From contig JADLFG010000014.1 in assembly GCA_020845695.1 (NCBI GenBank), forward strand, positions 1-58,517: 58,517 nt of DNA. The letters are read 5' to 3'. This DNA is from Thermoleophilia bacterium (GTDB lineage: Bacteria; Actinomycetota; Thermoleophilia; Gaiellales; Gaiellaceae). This document shows, one piece after another, positions 17,457 to 25,360 of this stretch (position 1 is its first letter; each line of letters opens with the position of its first letter). The notes under the pieces are model-generated. The model saw only the letters and a program-made list of their open reading frames with translations, did not search any database and was not told the DNA's origin. Made by a program: the position numbers and the translations under genes.

Positions 17457-17507
17457 TCACGCCATCCCCTGACGACCAGCGCTTCACGTTGCGCTGCGTG
17501 GGGAGGC

Positions 17508-18336
17508 TTAGCCTGACCGGCCCGCCTGTTCGAGCACGGCGTCGGAGAGCTCGGGCCAGGCGCGCGTGGCCCACTCGCCGAACTCGAGATCCGTGAGGCA
17601 GGCGAGCGCGACGTCGGCCCGGGGGTCTGCCCACACGAACGTGCCGGAGCGGCCGAAGTGCCCGAACGTCCGGGGCGAGTTAGCGGAACCGGTCCAGTGC
17701 GGGCTCTTGCCGTCGCGCAGCTCGAAGCCGAGGCCCCAGTCGTTCGGGTCCTGGCGGCCGAAGCCGGGGAGCACCCCGACGAGGCCCGGGAACGCGACGG
17801 CGGTGGCCTCGGCCAGTGTCTCCGGCGCGACGAACGCCGGCCGCAGGAGCTCGCGCGCGAGCGCGAGCAGGTCCCGCAGCGGGCCGGCCGCCCCCCAGGC
17901 GGGAGAGCCGCGAAGCTCGGTCGCGACCATCCCCACCGGCTCGAGCACGGCGCCGCGCAGGTAGTCGGCGAACGGCATCCCGGCCCGCGCGGCGACAAGA
18001 CCGGCCAGGAGCTCGTAGCCCGCGTTCGTGTAGATGCGTCGCCGGCCGGGCGCGGCGAGCGTCGCCCCGCCGTCCGGGGGGAGGCCCGAGGCGTGCGCGA
18101 GCAGGTGGCGGACGGTGGCACCGGGGGGCCCGGCCGGCTCGTCGAGCTCGAGCGTCCCTGCCTCGGCGGCCACGAGCACCGCGGCAGCCGTCAGGAGCTT
18201 CGTCACCGAGGCAGATCCGGTCGGGGTCGCCCCGGGTGCCGAGCACGGCGGCGCCGGCGACAGCGCCTGCGGCGGCATTCGGGGCGGGCCACGAGTCGAT
18301 TGCCGCGAGAGCGGAGCTGACCCGGGCGGCGGGCAT
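17508..18336 (-). pseudogene. Frameshifted beta-lactamase-fold serine hydrolase
   Basis: Two halves of one gene lie in different frames. The N-terminal 40 residues (ATG at 18336, SSALAAIDSWPAPNAAAG... to RGDPDR) are in one frame. The rest, starting at the catalytic SxxK motif SASVTKLLTA, runs on in the next frame to the stop at 17508, with LLAHASGL, IYTNAGYELL and the late HFGRSGTF block typical of this family. The break is near 18225, at the codon just ahead of the nucleophile Ser. A 1-base insertion, or a deletion leaving the same phase, explains it. It could be real decay or a sequencing error. The IS3 element ends 48 bases past the stop and does not interrupt it. Confidence 0.8.
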
Positions 18337-18359
18337 CGCCGCGTGATAGTACTGCCGTC

Positions 18360-18746
18360 GTGCAACGCCAGCGGGTCTTCTCCGGATCCCCTTACGAGGC
18401 GCGGATGGGCTACTGCCGCGCGGTCCGGGTCGGCGATCGCGTCTTCGTCGCCGGCACGGCTCCGGTGATGCCAGACGGCGCTGACCCGCCGCCCGACGTC
18501 TACGGCCAGGCGAGGCGCTGCCTCGAGATCATCGCCGCCGCGCTCGCCGAGATCGGCTCGGATCTCCGCGACGTCGTCCGCACCCGCGCCTTCCTCGTGC
18601 GCGCCGAGGACTTCGAAGGGCTCGCTCGGGCGCACGGCGAGGCGTTCGCGGACATCCGCCCGGTCAACACGACCGTGCTCGCGGGAATGCTCGACCCGCG
18701 CTGGCTGGTCGAGATCGAGGTCGAGGCCGTCGTCGGCGGCCCGTAG
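18360..18746 (+). CDS. RidA-family protein lacking the catalytic arginine
   Basis: A 128-residue trimeric-fold protein of the RidA/YjgF superfamily: VFVAGTAPV, then DVYGQARRCLEII, DVVRTRAFLV and the C-terminal VEIEVEAVV are in order. The position of the enamine-deaminase Arg (usually PxR near residue 105) reads P-V-N here, as in Rid subfamilies not known to hydrolyse 2-aminoacrylate. So the call is family-level only. GTG start. It is divergent from the broken serine hydrolase and lies 75 bases before the peroxiredoxin, so the two may share a transcript. Confidence 0.85.
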   Translation: MQRQRVFSGSPYEARMGYCRAVRVGDRVFVAGTAPVMPDGADPPPDVYGQARRCLEIIAAALAEIGSDLRDVVRTRAFLVRAEDFEGLARAHGEAFADIRPVNTTVLAGMLDPRWLVEIEVEAVVGGP

Positions 18747-18821
18747 CGGCACCGCTCGCTACAGTGCGAGGCCGATGGCCCTGACCCTCGAGCTCGCCCG
18801 CCCGAGCGGGACGTCCGCCGC

Positions 18822-19289
18822 ATGATCCGCGCGGGCGAGCGGATCCCGTCCGCGCGGGTCTGGGCCCCCGCGACGGACGGGGCCGAGACCACCCTGGCCG
18901 AGCTCGCAGCCGCCGGCCCGCTCCTGCTGCTCTTCTACCTCTACGACTGGACCGGCACCTGACAGGACGAGCTGACGACCCTGCGTGACAGGAAGAGCGA
19001 GTTCGACGGGGCGGGCGTGCGGGTGTTCGGGATCTCCCGCGACAGCCCCTGGTCGCACGCCGCCTGGACGCAGGTACTCGACCTGACCTTCCCGCTGCTG
19101 TCCGACTGGAACGGGGAGGCGGTGCGCGGCTTCGGGATCGCCCACGAGTACCGCGGCATGCGGGAGATCCCGGCGCGGAGCGCCTTCCTCGTGGGCAGAG
19201 ACGGCATCATCCGCGGAGCATGGACGTACGAGCCGAGCGAGCTGCCCGACTTCGACGTCTTGCTCGCAGCCGCCCGCTCGCTCTCGTAG
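18822..19289 (+). CDS. Peroxiredoxin (AhpC/TSA fold) with in-frame TGA at the peroxidatic position: candidate selenoprotein
   Basis: The frame from ATG 18822 to TAG 19287-19289 encodes 155 residues of an AhpC/TSA-type peroxiredoxin with one in-frame TGA at 18960-18962 (codon 47). The TGA falls in DWTGT-x-QDELTTLRD, exactly where relatives carry the peroxidatic Cys (TxxC motif, T44). The rest is undamaged: FGISRDSPWSHAAW, FPLLSDWNGE and a conserved Arg-containing end. There is no other Cys, so it would be a 1-Cys/1-Sec enzyme reducing peroxides in the cytosol. A hairpin 18-30 bases behind the TGA fits the bacterial SECIS pattern. The alternative is a nonsense mutation; the neighbouring frameshifted gene makes that a real possibility. 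Confidence 0.62.
18968..19005 (+). promoter_or_regulatory. Candidate bacterial SECIS hairpin
   Basis: An apical stem CCTG/CAGG (18980-18983 with 18989-18992) closes a 5-base loop CGTGA. A lower helix CGAGCT/AGTTCG (18968-18973 with 19000-19005, one G-T pair) encloses it across an internal loop. The apical loop starts 22 bases after the TGA and has a G among its first two bases, which is the pattern described for bacterial SECIS elements. No folding energy was computed. Confidence 0.5.
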
Positions 19290-21247
19290 GGCTGTACGGA
19301 GCCGCCGCGGCCGTCGCGACCGCGCCCGGCGTCGCGAGCTTCCGCTCAGCCTTCATCGCGGGCGGCGCCCCCGGCCTCGGCGAAGCGGCGGCTGGCGATC
19401 ATCTCCAGGCCGTCTACCGCTTCTGGCTGGTCGGCCACCAGCTCGGCCGCGGAGCGGCGCCCTGGCGCGACCCGTACACGTTTCAGCCGCTCGCGGGCGA
19501 GCAGGCGAATCTGGCGGGGTGGCCGTTCGGCCTGCCGTTCTGGCCGCTTCAGGCGGCATTCGGGCCGGTCGTCGCCTGGAACGTGCTCCTGCTCGCGACG
19601 ATCGTCGTCGCGGGCCTCGCGACGTACGGCTGGCTGCGGCTCTGGCGCCTGCCCCCGGCCGCGGCGGCGATCGGGGGGCTCGCGTTCGCGCTCGCCCCGT
19701 ACCGGCTCGCCCAGAGCGGCGGCCACCTGCTCGGCTGGGCCGCCATCTTCCTGCCGCTCTCGCTGTGGGCGTACGAGCGCGCGCGGGTCGCGCCCGGCGT
19801 CCGGGGCCGCCACGCGTGGGGAGCGCTCGCGGCCTGCTCGCTCGTGTCGATCCCGCTCTCCGGCCAGGTGCACTTGGCGCTCGGCGCGGTCCCGTTCGTG
19901 CTTGCCTACGGAGCGCTTCGCTGTCGGCGCGGCCCGCTGCTCTGGCTCGTCGCGGCCGCGGCCGCGTCGGTCGCGCTCGGCCTCCTGATCCGGGAGGCGG
20001 TGATCGCGGAGTCGGCCGCCGCCGGAGGCCGCACGCTCGACCAGGTGCGGATGTTCCAGGCTGGCTGGCTCGACCTCGTCGACCGCTTCCGCGGCGACAA
20101 GGGGCTCGAGCAGTACGCCTTCGCCGGCTGGCTGACGCCGGTCGCTGCGCTCGCGGGGCTCGTGCTCGCCTGGCGCCGCCGGCCCCGGCTCGCGGCGCTG
20201 CTCGGGCTCGCGGCTGTCGTGCCGCTCCTGCTCGCGCTCGGCACGAACCTGCCGACGTACGAGCTCCTGTGGCGGTACGTCCCCGGCTTCGGCTACCCCC
20301 GCGTGCCCGGGCGGCTCGTGCCGATCGCGGGCCTCGCGCTCGCCGCGCTCGCCGCGCTCGCCGCCTGGTGGCTGATCCGGCGGGCGAGGCCGCGCTGGCG
20401 CCCCGTCGCCGCCGCGGCGGCGTTCCTGCTCGTCGCCGGCGACCTGCTCGTGTTGCCGCTGCGCCCGACGGCAGCCGATCCGGAGAACGGCGCCTACCTG
20501 GCGCTCGCGCGCGAGGACGAAAGCCCCGGCCGGGTCGTCGAGCTGCCGTTGTTCGAGCCGGGGATCCACCACGGCAGCGTCTACCACTACTACGCGCTGC
20601 AGGCCCCGCGCGAGCGCCCGGGCGGCTACTCGTCGCTCGCCCCGGTCCGCGCCTACGGCTTCTTCTGGGAGCTCAACCGTCTCAACTGCGGCGTCGCGCT
20701 GCCCGGCGACTGGCGGCGGCTGCGCGCGCTCGGCGTCGACACCGTGCTCTTCCACGCGGGAGCGTTCGCGCAGTCGGGGCGCCCCGGGGCGTGGTTCGCG
20801 TGGCGCCTGCTCGAGCGGCGCGGCTACCGCTCGTCCGCGCGTGACGGGAGGATCTGGGCCTTCCCCCTGGTGGCGCGGCCGGACCGCCCCGAGGAGGGGG
20901 CGCCCGTGCCGGAGCCCGATCGCTCGGCGCCCGTGTTCTGCGAGGGCTGGCACGGCTGGACGATGAAAGAGCGTGACGCGCCTCTGTGGGTGTTCGGGCA
21001 GGGGGCGATCGAGATCGAGGTCTCGGCGCCGCGGCCGCTGCCCGCGCTGGTGCGCGTCGACGGGGGCGCGCCGCGCCGCATTGTCGCCGACCCGAGCGTG
21101 ACGCTCGTCGTCGAGCTGCGGGGCGAGCGCTGGCACCGGCTCCACTTCCAGATCGGCGCCCTCCTTCAGACCTCGCCGCCCCGGGGCCTCGAGATCACGC
21201 GCATCACCTACCCGCGAGCGGGCGCCAGCGCGGAGCCCGCCCCCTAG
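19220..21247 (+). CDS. Large polytopic membrane protein, YfhO/glycosyltransferase-like
   Basis: A 675-residue protein with about ten hydrophobic helices in residues 25-420 and a soluble C-terminal part rich in beta strands. The acidic motif AAAGDHLQAVYRFW in the first outer loop, and the RYVPGFGYPRVPGRL loop later, resemble GT-C-like membrane glycosyltransferases of the YfhO type. Donor and acceptor are unknown. The only good start is ATG 19220, which overlaps the peroxiredoxin end by 70 bases; no later ATG/GTG precedes the first helix. If right, this argues that the peroxiredoxin frame is maintained under constraint, or that the true start is a rarer codon near 19289. Confidence 0.65.
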   Translation: MDVRAERAARLRRLARSRPLALVGLYGAAAAVATAPGVASFRSAFIAGGAPGLGEAAAGDHLQAVYRFWLVGHQLGRGAAPWRDPYTFQPLAGEQANLAGWPFGLPFWPLQAAFGPVVAWNVLLLATIVVAGLATYGWLRLWRLPPAAAAIGGLAFALAPYRLAQSGGHLLGWAAIFLPLSLWAYERARVAPGVRGRHAWGALAACSLVSIPLSGQVHLALGAVPFVLAYGALRCRRGPLLWLVAAAAASVALGLLIREAVIAESAAAGGRTLDQVRMFQAGWLDLVDRFRGDKGLEQYAFAGWLTPVAALAGLVLAWRRRPRLAALLGLAAVVPLLLALGTNLPTYELLWRYVPGFGYPRVPGRLVPIAGLALAALAALAAWWLIRRARPRWRPVAAAAAFLLVAGDLLVLPLRPTAADPENGAYLALAREDESPGRVVELPLFEPGIHHGSVYHYYALQAPRERPGGYSSLAPVRAYGFFWELNRLNCGVALPGDWRRLRALGVDTVLFHAGAFAQSGRPGAWFAWRLLERRGYRSSARDGRIWAFPLVARPDRPEEGAPVPEPDRSAPVFCEGWHGWTMKERDAPLWVFGQGAIEIEVSAPRPLPALVRVDGGAPRRIVADPSVTLVVELRGERWHRLHFQIGALLQTSPPRGLEITRITYPRAGASAEPAP

Positions 21248-21248
21248 C

Positions 21249-23423
21249 CTAGGTGGCGCCGGCGAGCCGCGCGAGCTGAGCGATCGCAAGCGTGGCCGCG
21301 ACTCCGAGCGCCAGGGGCAGGAGGGCCCCGACGAGCGTCCACCTGCGGCTGAGCGTCTCTCGCCAGATCGTCAGGATCGTCGTCGAGCAGGGGTTGTGCA
21401 GCACGCAGAAGACCATCAGGCAGATGCCCGTGAGCAGCGTCCAGCCGTTCTCGACCACGAGGACGTCGCGGAGCCGGTCGAGGCTGTCCGGCTCGATCAG
21501 CATCGACGATCCCATGTAGGTCATCAGCATGGCCGGGACGACGATCTCGTTCGCCGGGATCGCGACGATGTAGGCGAGCAGGATCACGCCGTCCAGGCCG
21601 AGCGCGCTCCCGAGCGGGTCGAGCGCGCTCACGATGCGCCCGGCGACGCTCTCGCCGCCCGCGCCGACGTTGTTGAGGATCCAGATCAGCCCGCCCGCCG
21701 GCGCCGCCATGACGACCGCCCGGCGCAGCACGAAGAGCGTCCGGTCGATCAGCGACGTGTACAGGATCTGCCTGACGTTCGGGCGCCGGTAGGGGGGAAG
21801 CTCGAGCGTGAAGCTGGACGCCTCTCCGGCGAGGACGGTGCGGGAGAGCACCCACGACACGGCCAGCGTGGCCACGATCCCGAGCAGGACGGCGCCGATG
21901 ACGGCCGCGGCGGCCGCGAGCGAGGCGAGCCCGGCCGAGAACTCGGCGGCCACGAACACGGTCGCGAGCATGATCAGGGTGGGAAAGCGCCCGTTGCAGG
22001 GCACGAAGTTGTTGGTCAGGATCGCGACCAGCCGCTCGCGCGGCGAGTCGATCACGCGGCAGGCGATCACCCCCGCGGCGTTGCAGCCGAAGCCCATGCT
22101 CATCGTCAGCGCCTGCTTGCCGTGAGCGCCAACGCGGCGGAAGAGCCAATCCATGTTGAAGGCGACCCGGGGTAGGTAGCCGAGGTTCTCGAGGATGGTG
22201 AAGAGCGGGAAGAAGATCGCCATCGGCGGCAGCATCACGGACACCACCCAGGCGAGCCCGCGCCACACGCCGTGCCAGAGAAAGCCCACGAGCCAGGACG
22301 GCGCCCCGATCGCCTCGAAGCCCGAGGCCGCAACGTCCTCGAACCAAAGGAGGGCCGCCGAGATCGCCTGCGAGGGGTGGTTGGCGCCGATGATCGTGAT
22401 CCAGAAGACCGCCGCCAGGCCGAGCAGCATGATCGGCAGGCCGAGCAGGCGCGAGGTGACGAGCCGGTCGATCAGCGCGTCGAGGTCGCGGCGGCCGGCC
22501 TCCCCCTCCCGCCGCACCGCGCGCCCCGCGATCGCGGCCGCCTGCTCGTAGACGGCCTCGACGACCTCGTCCCGAAACCGGCCCCCGAGCGCGCGCCGCT
22601 GGCGGTCTGCCTCGTCGAGCACGTCGGCGACCACCTCGGGCGACGGCGGCGGTACCTGCTCACCGGACAGCTCCCCGAGCCCGAGCGCCTCCTCCACCCG
22701 CCCGTCACCGTCGAGCAGGCGGGTCGCCACCCAGCGCGCGCTCGGCAGCCCCGGCGCCGCCCGCTCGAGCAGCGGGATGAGAGCGTCGAGTGCGCCCTCG
22801 ACCGCGGCGCCGGCGAGCAGGTGCCTCGGACGCGTTCGGGTCTCCCCGCGGGCCACCTCCGCGACGGTCTGGACGAGCGCGCCGAGCCCCTCGCCGGTGC
22901 GGGCGGCGGTCGGCACGACCGGGACGCCGAGGTCCCGGGCGAGACCGCGGTGGTCGACGCGGATCCCCTTGCGTGCCGCCTCGTCCATCAGGTTCAGGCA
23001 CACGACCACCCGGTCGGTGACCTGGAGGATCTGGAGCACGACGTTGAGGTTGCGCTCGAGCGCGGTCGCGTCGACCACGACGACAACGCAGTCCGGCCGG
23101 CCGAAGAGAACGAAGTTGCGCGCGATCTCCTCGTCGGTGGACGCGGACAGGAGCGAGTAGGTGCCGGGCAGGTCGACGAGCTTGTAGCGGGTGCCCGCGA
23201 GCTCGAAGCCGCCCTCGGCCCGCGTGACCGTCTTGCCGGGCCAGTTGCCGACGTGCTGCCTGAGACCGGTGAGCGCGTTGAACACCGTGCTCTTGCCCGT
23301 GTTCGGGTTACCGGCGAGGGCGACCACGAAGTCGGCCCGGGCGAGGTCGATCCCGAGCCGCTCGAGGTGCGCCCGGCAGGCGGTGCAGGCCGCTGGACGC
23401 TCTGCCAGGACGCGCGCGCTCAC
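21249..23423 (-). CDS. feoB: Ferrous iron transporter FeoB
   Basis: A 724-residue transporter. A cytosolic G-domain comes first: G1 GNPNTGKST at 38-46, then DLPGTYSL and NLMDEA. It is followed by a helical spacer and the membrane part with two Gate repeats. GCNAAGVIACRVI and FVPCNGRFPT hold the Cys residues thought to line the iron path. It imports Fe2+ across the cytoplasmic membrane. The GTG start overlaps the DtxR-FeoA gene stop by 4 bases. An N-terminal CTACRAHLERLG extension precedes the G domain. Confidence 0.95.
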   Translation of the reverse strand: MSARVLAERPAACTACRAHLERLGIDLARADFVVALAGNPNTGKSTVFNALTGLRQHVGNWPGKTVTRAEGGFELAGTRYKLVDLPGTYSLLSASTDEEIARNFVLFGRPDCVVVVVDATALERNLNVVLQILQVTDRVVVCLNLMDEAARKGIRVDHRGLARDLGVPVVPTAARTGEGLGALVQTVAEVARGETRTRPRHLLAGAAVEGALDALIPLLERAAPGLPSARWVATRLLDGDGRVEEALGLGELSGEQVPPPSPEVVADVLDEADRQRRALGGRFRDEVVEAVYEQAAAIAGRAVRREGEAGRRDLDALIDRLVTSRLLGLPIMLLGLAAVFWITIIGANHPSQAISAALLWFEDVAASGFEAIGAPSWLVGFLWHGVWRGLAWVVSVMLPPMAIFFPLFTILENLGYLPRVAFNMDWLFRRVGAHGKQALTMSMGFGCNAAGVIACRVIDSPRERLVAILTNNFVPCNGRFPTLIMLATVFVAAEFSAGLASLAAAAAVIGAVLLGIVATLAVSWVLSRTVLAGEASSFTLELPPYRRPNVRQILYTSLIDRTLFVLRRAVVMAAPAGGLIWILNNVGAGGESVAGRIVSALDPLGSALGLDGVILLAYIVAIPANEIVVPAMLMTYMGSSMLIEPDSLDRLRDVLVVENGWTLLTGICLMVFCVLHNPCSTTILTIWRETLSRRWTLVGALLPLALGVAATLAIAQLARLAGAT

Positions 23424-24376
23424 GGCGGCCCGGGGCCCGCTCGCGCGATCTCGATCCGCCGCGCCTCGTCCGGGCGCAGGGCGATCAGCGTGCCCCGGAT
23501 CCGGTAGGCCCTCGTGTCGCCGAACGAGCTCGCGAGCTCGCACTCGACCGTGGCGCCGGGGGTGAAGCCGAGGTCGAGGAGGCGGCGCCGGGCGAAGCCG
23601 GCGACCCGGAGGGCACCGACGGTCGCGAGCTCGCCCACCCCCAGGCCGGCCAGCGTCGGGCGGGGCGGCGGCGGCGGCCCGGACACGAGAGAGACGAAGA
23701 GGTTGGCGGCGGCCACGGCCGGCAGCTCGCACGGGACCCCGTCGACCTCGAAGCGGACGCCGGCGCGCGAGCTGCCGCGCGAGACCACGGCCTGACCCGG
23801 CTCGAGCCCGAGCTCGGCGAGCTTCGCGAAGACCGCCTCCGGCTCGTCCTCGAGGTGGGCGATCTCGCCCCAGGCGCCCTCCGCGAGCACGGTCAGCGGC
23901 ACGGCGGTCAGCGCGCCGAGCTCGCCCGCCGCGGTCGGGATCGGGTCGCCGTGGGGATCTCGCTCCGGGTAGCCGAGGCGGGCGGCGATGCGCTCCACCT
24001 CCCCGGGCTCGAGCCGGTGCTCCGCCCGGTCGGCGAGCCGGTGGAGGTTGGCCGCGGGCGTTCCCACCTCGTCGGCGAGATGGCGCTCCCAGACCCGGTG
24101 TGCCCGCACGACGGCGCGCGCCCAGCGCTCGCCGGAGGCCGTGAGTCCCAGGCCGGCGCCGACCGTCGCGAGCCCTCGCTCCTGGAGCGTGCGGACGAGC
24201 TCGGCCGCGGCGCGGGTCGAGACGCCGAGAGCGCCGGCGAGCGACTCCACGGTCGCCGGCCGGTCATGCTCGTCCGCCGCGTGGAGATGCCGGAGGGCAT
24301 CCTCGATCGCGACCCGGGCCCGGTGCGCGCGCCGGGCCCTCAGCCTCGCGAGCGGTGACGCTTTCGACCACACCAT
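23420..24376 (-). CDS. DtxR-family metalloregulator fused to two FeoA-like domains
   Basis: A 318-residue protein. Residues 20-80 form a winged helix of the DtxR/MntR type. Residues 80-150 are the metal-binding dimerisation domain (HRVWERHLADEV, AEHRLEPGEVERIAARLGYPERDPHGDPIP). Two SH3/FeoA domains follow, about 155-230 and 240-312; the second has the canonical FeoA motif RRRLLDLGFTPGATVE. It probably represses feoB when Fe2+ (or Mn2+) is high, while the last domain may act as FeoA, which is not encoded separately here. Its stop overlaps the feoB start. A palindromic operator lies 10 bases ahead of its ATG, implying autoregulation. Confidence 0.9.
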   Translation of the reverse strand: MVWSKASPLARLRARRAHRARVAIEDALRHLHAADEHDRPATVESLAGALGVSTRAAAELVRTLQERGLATVGAGLGLTASGERWARAVVRAHRVWERHLADEVGTPAANLHRLADRAEHRLEPGEVERIAARLGYPERDPHGDPIPTAAGELGALTAVPLTVLAEGAWGEIAHLEDEPEAVFAKLAELGLEPGQAVVSRGSSRAGVRFEVDGVPCELPAVAAANLFVSLVSGPPPPPRPTLAGLGVGELATVGALRVAGFARRRLLDLGFTPGATVECELASSFGDTRAYRIRGTLIALRPDEARRIEIARAGPGPP

Positions 24377-24386
24377 CGAGATCGAG

Positions 24387-24402
24387 TTTAGGTGCGTCTA
24401 AA
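24387..24402. promoter_or_regulatory. DtxR/MntR-type operator palindrome
   Basis: TTTAGGTGCGTCTAAA: perfect 5-base arms TTTAG/CTAAA around 6 bases. It resembles DtxR/IdeR/MntR boxes (TTAGG...CCTAA) and sits 10 bases upstream of the DtxR-FeoA start codon, where binding would block transcription or translation start. The A/T-rich arms stand out from the GC-rich surroundings. Confidence 0.8.
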
Positions 24403-24570
24403 TAGGAATGTCAACTGGCCGCACCCGGGATGCCCCGTTGCCGGGGGACTGGAGCGCGAGACGCTGCCCGGGTCCGGCGCCGGGCTGCCGCCTGCTTCGC
24501 TCAAGCCGCATCCGGCCGCCGGACGCGAGACTGGCCCCGCCAGGCCGAGCCCGGGTCGCGGTCGCCCGCT
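24403..24570. other. Intergenic stretch between feo operon and fabI
   Basis: About 170 bases upstream of the feo operon and downstream of fabI (both on the minus strand). It should hold the feo promoter near 24405-24440, but no confident -35/-10 pair is visible beyond the operator. GC-rich inverted repeats around 24500-24540 could stop fabI transcription, without a clear U-tract. Confidence 0.3.
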
Positions 24571-25350
24571 CTACAGGCCCATCGAGTGGAAGCCCGAGTC
24601 GACGTAGAGCGTCGTCGCGGTCACGCTCGCCGCCCCGTCGGAGAGGAGGTAGGCGGCGGCGGCGCCGACGTCTTCGGCGGCGATGTTCCGGCGCAGCGGC
24701 GAGCGCTCCTCGACGATCGCATCCATCGTCGGGAAGCCCGGAATCGAGCGGGCTGCCAGCGTGCGGACCGGGCCGGCCGAGATCGCGTTGACGCGGATGC
24801 TCTTCGGCCCGAGCTCCCAGGCGAGGTAGCGGACGGACGCCTCGAGCGCGGCCTTCGCGACCCCCATCACGTTGTAGTGGGGGACGGCACGCTCTCCGCC
24901 CAGGTAGGTCATGGTCAGGATCGAGCCGCCGCCGGCGACTTCCATGAGCGGCTCGGCCGCCCTGGCGCAGGCGACGAGCGAGTACGCGCTGACGTCCAGG
25001 GAGAGCCAGAAGCGCTCGCGGGGCGTGTCCGCGAACCGTCCCTCGAGGTCGGCCGCGTCCGCGTACGCGACCGCGTGCACGAGCAGGTCGAGCCCGCCGT
25101 CGAACACGTTGCCGACCTCGCGGAAGACCCGCTCGACGTCCGTGTCGGAGCGGACGTCGCACCCGGTTACGAGCGGGCTGCCGACCGAGTCCGCGAGCTC
25201 GCGGACACCCGAGGCGATCCGCTCGCCCTGGTAGGTGAAGGCGAGTGACGCGCCCTCGCTCGCGAGCCGCTGCGCGATCGCCCACGCGATCGAGCGCTTG
25301 TTCGCGACCCCGAGCACGAGCCCGCGCTTCCCCTCGAACAGCCCACCCAC
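24571..25350 (-). CDS. fabI: Enoyl-[acyl-carrier-protein] reductase (NADH)
   Basis: A 259-residue SDR-fold enzyme of fatty acid elongation that reduces trans-2-enoyl-ACP with NADH. Family marks: GVANKRSIAWAIA (the variant nucleotide-binding loop of FabI), Y-x6-K in YNVMGVAKAALEASVRY, and the C-terminal LYVDSGFHSMG. GTG start giving the standard VGGLFEGKRGLVLG opening. It is the target family of triclosan and isoniazid. It is not in a fab operon; the upstream neighbour is a sensor kinase gene ending 10 bases away. Confidence 0.93.
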   Translation of the reverse strand: MGGLFEGKRGLVLGVANKRSIAWAIAQRLASEGASLAFTYQGERIASGVRELADSVGSPLVTGCDVRSDTDVERVFREVGNVFDGGLDLLVHAVAYADAADLEGRFADTPRERFWLSLDVSAYSLVACARAAEPLMEVAGGGSILTMTYLGGERAVPHYNVMGVAKAALEASVRYLAWELGPKSIRVNAISAGPVRTLAARSIPGFPTMDAIVEERSPLRRNIAAEDVGAAAAYLLSDGAASVTATTLYVDSGFHSMGL

Positions 25351-25360
25351 GGCGGGCAGT

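Larger units (their letters stand above)
16210..17459 (-). mobile_element. IS3-family insertion sequence, apparently complete
   Basis: About 1.25 kb containing overlapping orfA and orfB of an IS3-family transposase (IS407-like by sequence feel), bounded by imperfect inverted repeats. Both ends share five C residues, 4 variable bases, then GTCGGT and a further 18-base stretch with about 13 matches. The right end begins TGACCCCC when read on the transcribed strand, typical of the family. The exact termini and a target duplication are not certain; a GCC triplet occurs on both sides. Both genes look intact, so the element may be active. Confidence 0.85.

Noticed and set aside
18775..18825. A 16-codon ATG reading frame whose stop overlaps the peroxiredoxin ATG (ATGA), possibly a leader peptide
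   Set aside because: The length is within chance expectation and it has no ribosome site, runs of one amino acid or hairpins that would mark an attenuator.
19346..21289. A 647-codon minus-strand open frame opposite the large membrane protein
   Set aside because: Arg/Glu/Ala low-complexity pattern with no helices or motifs; the plus-strand protein has proper membrane segments.
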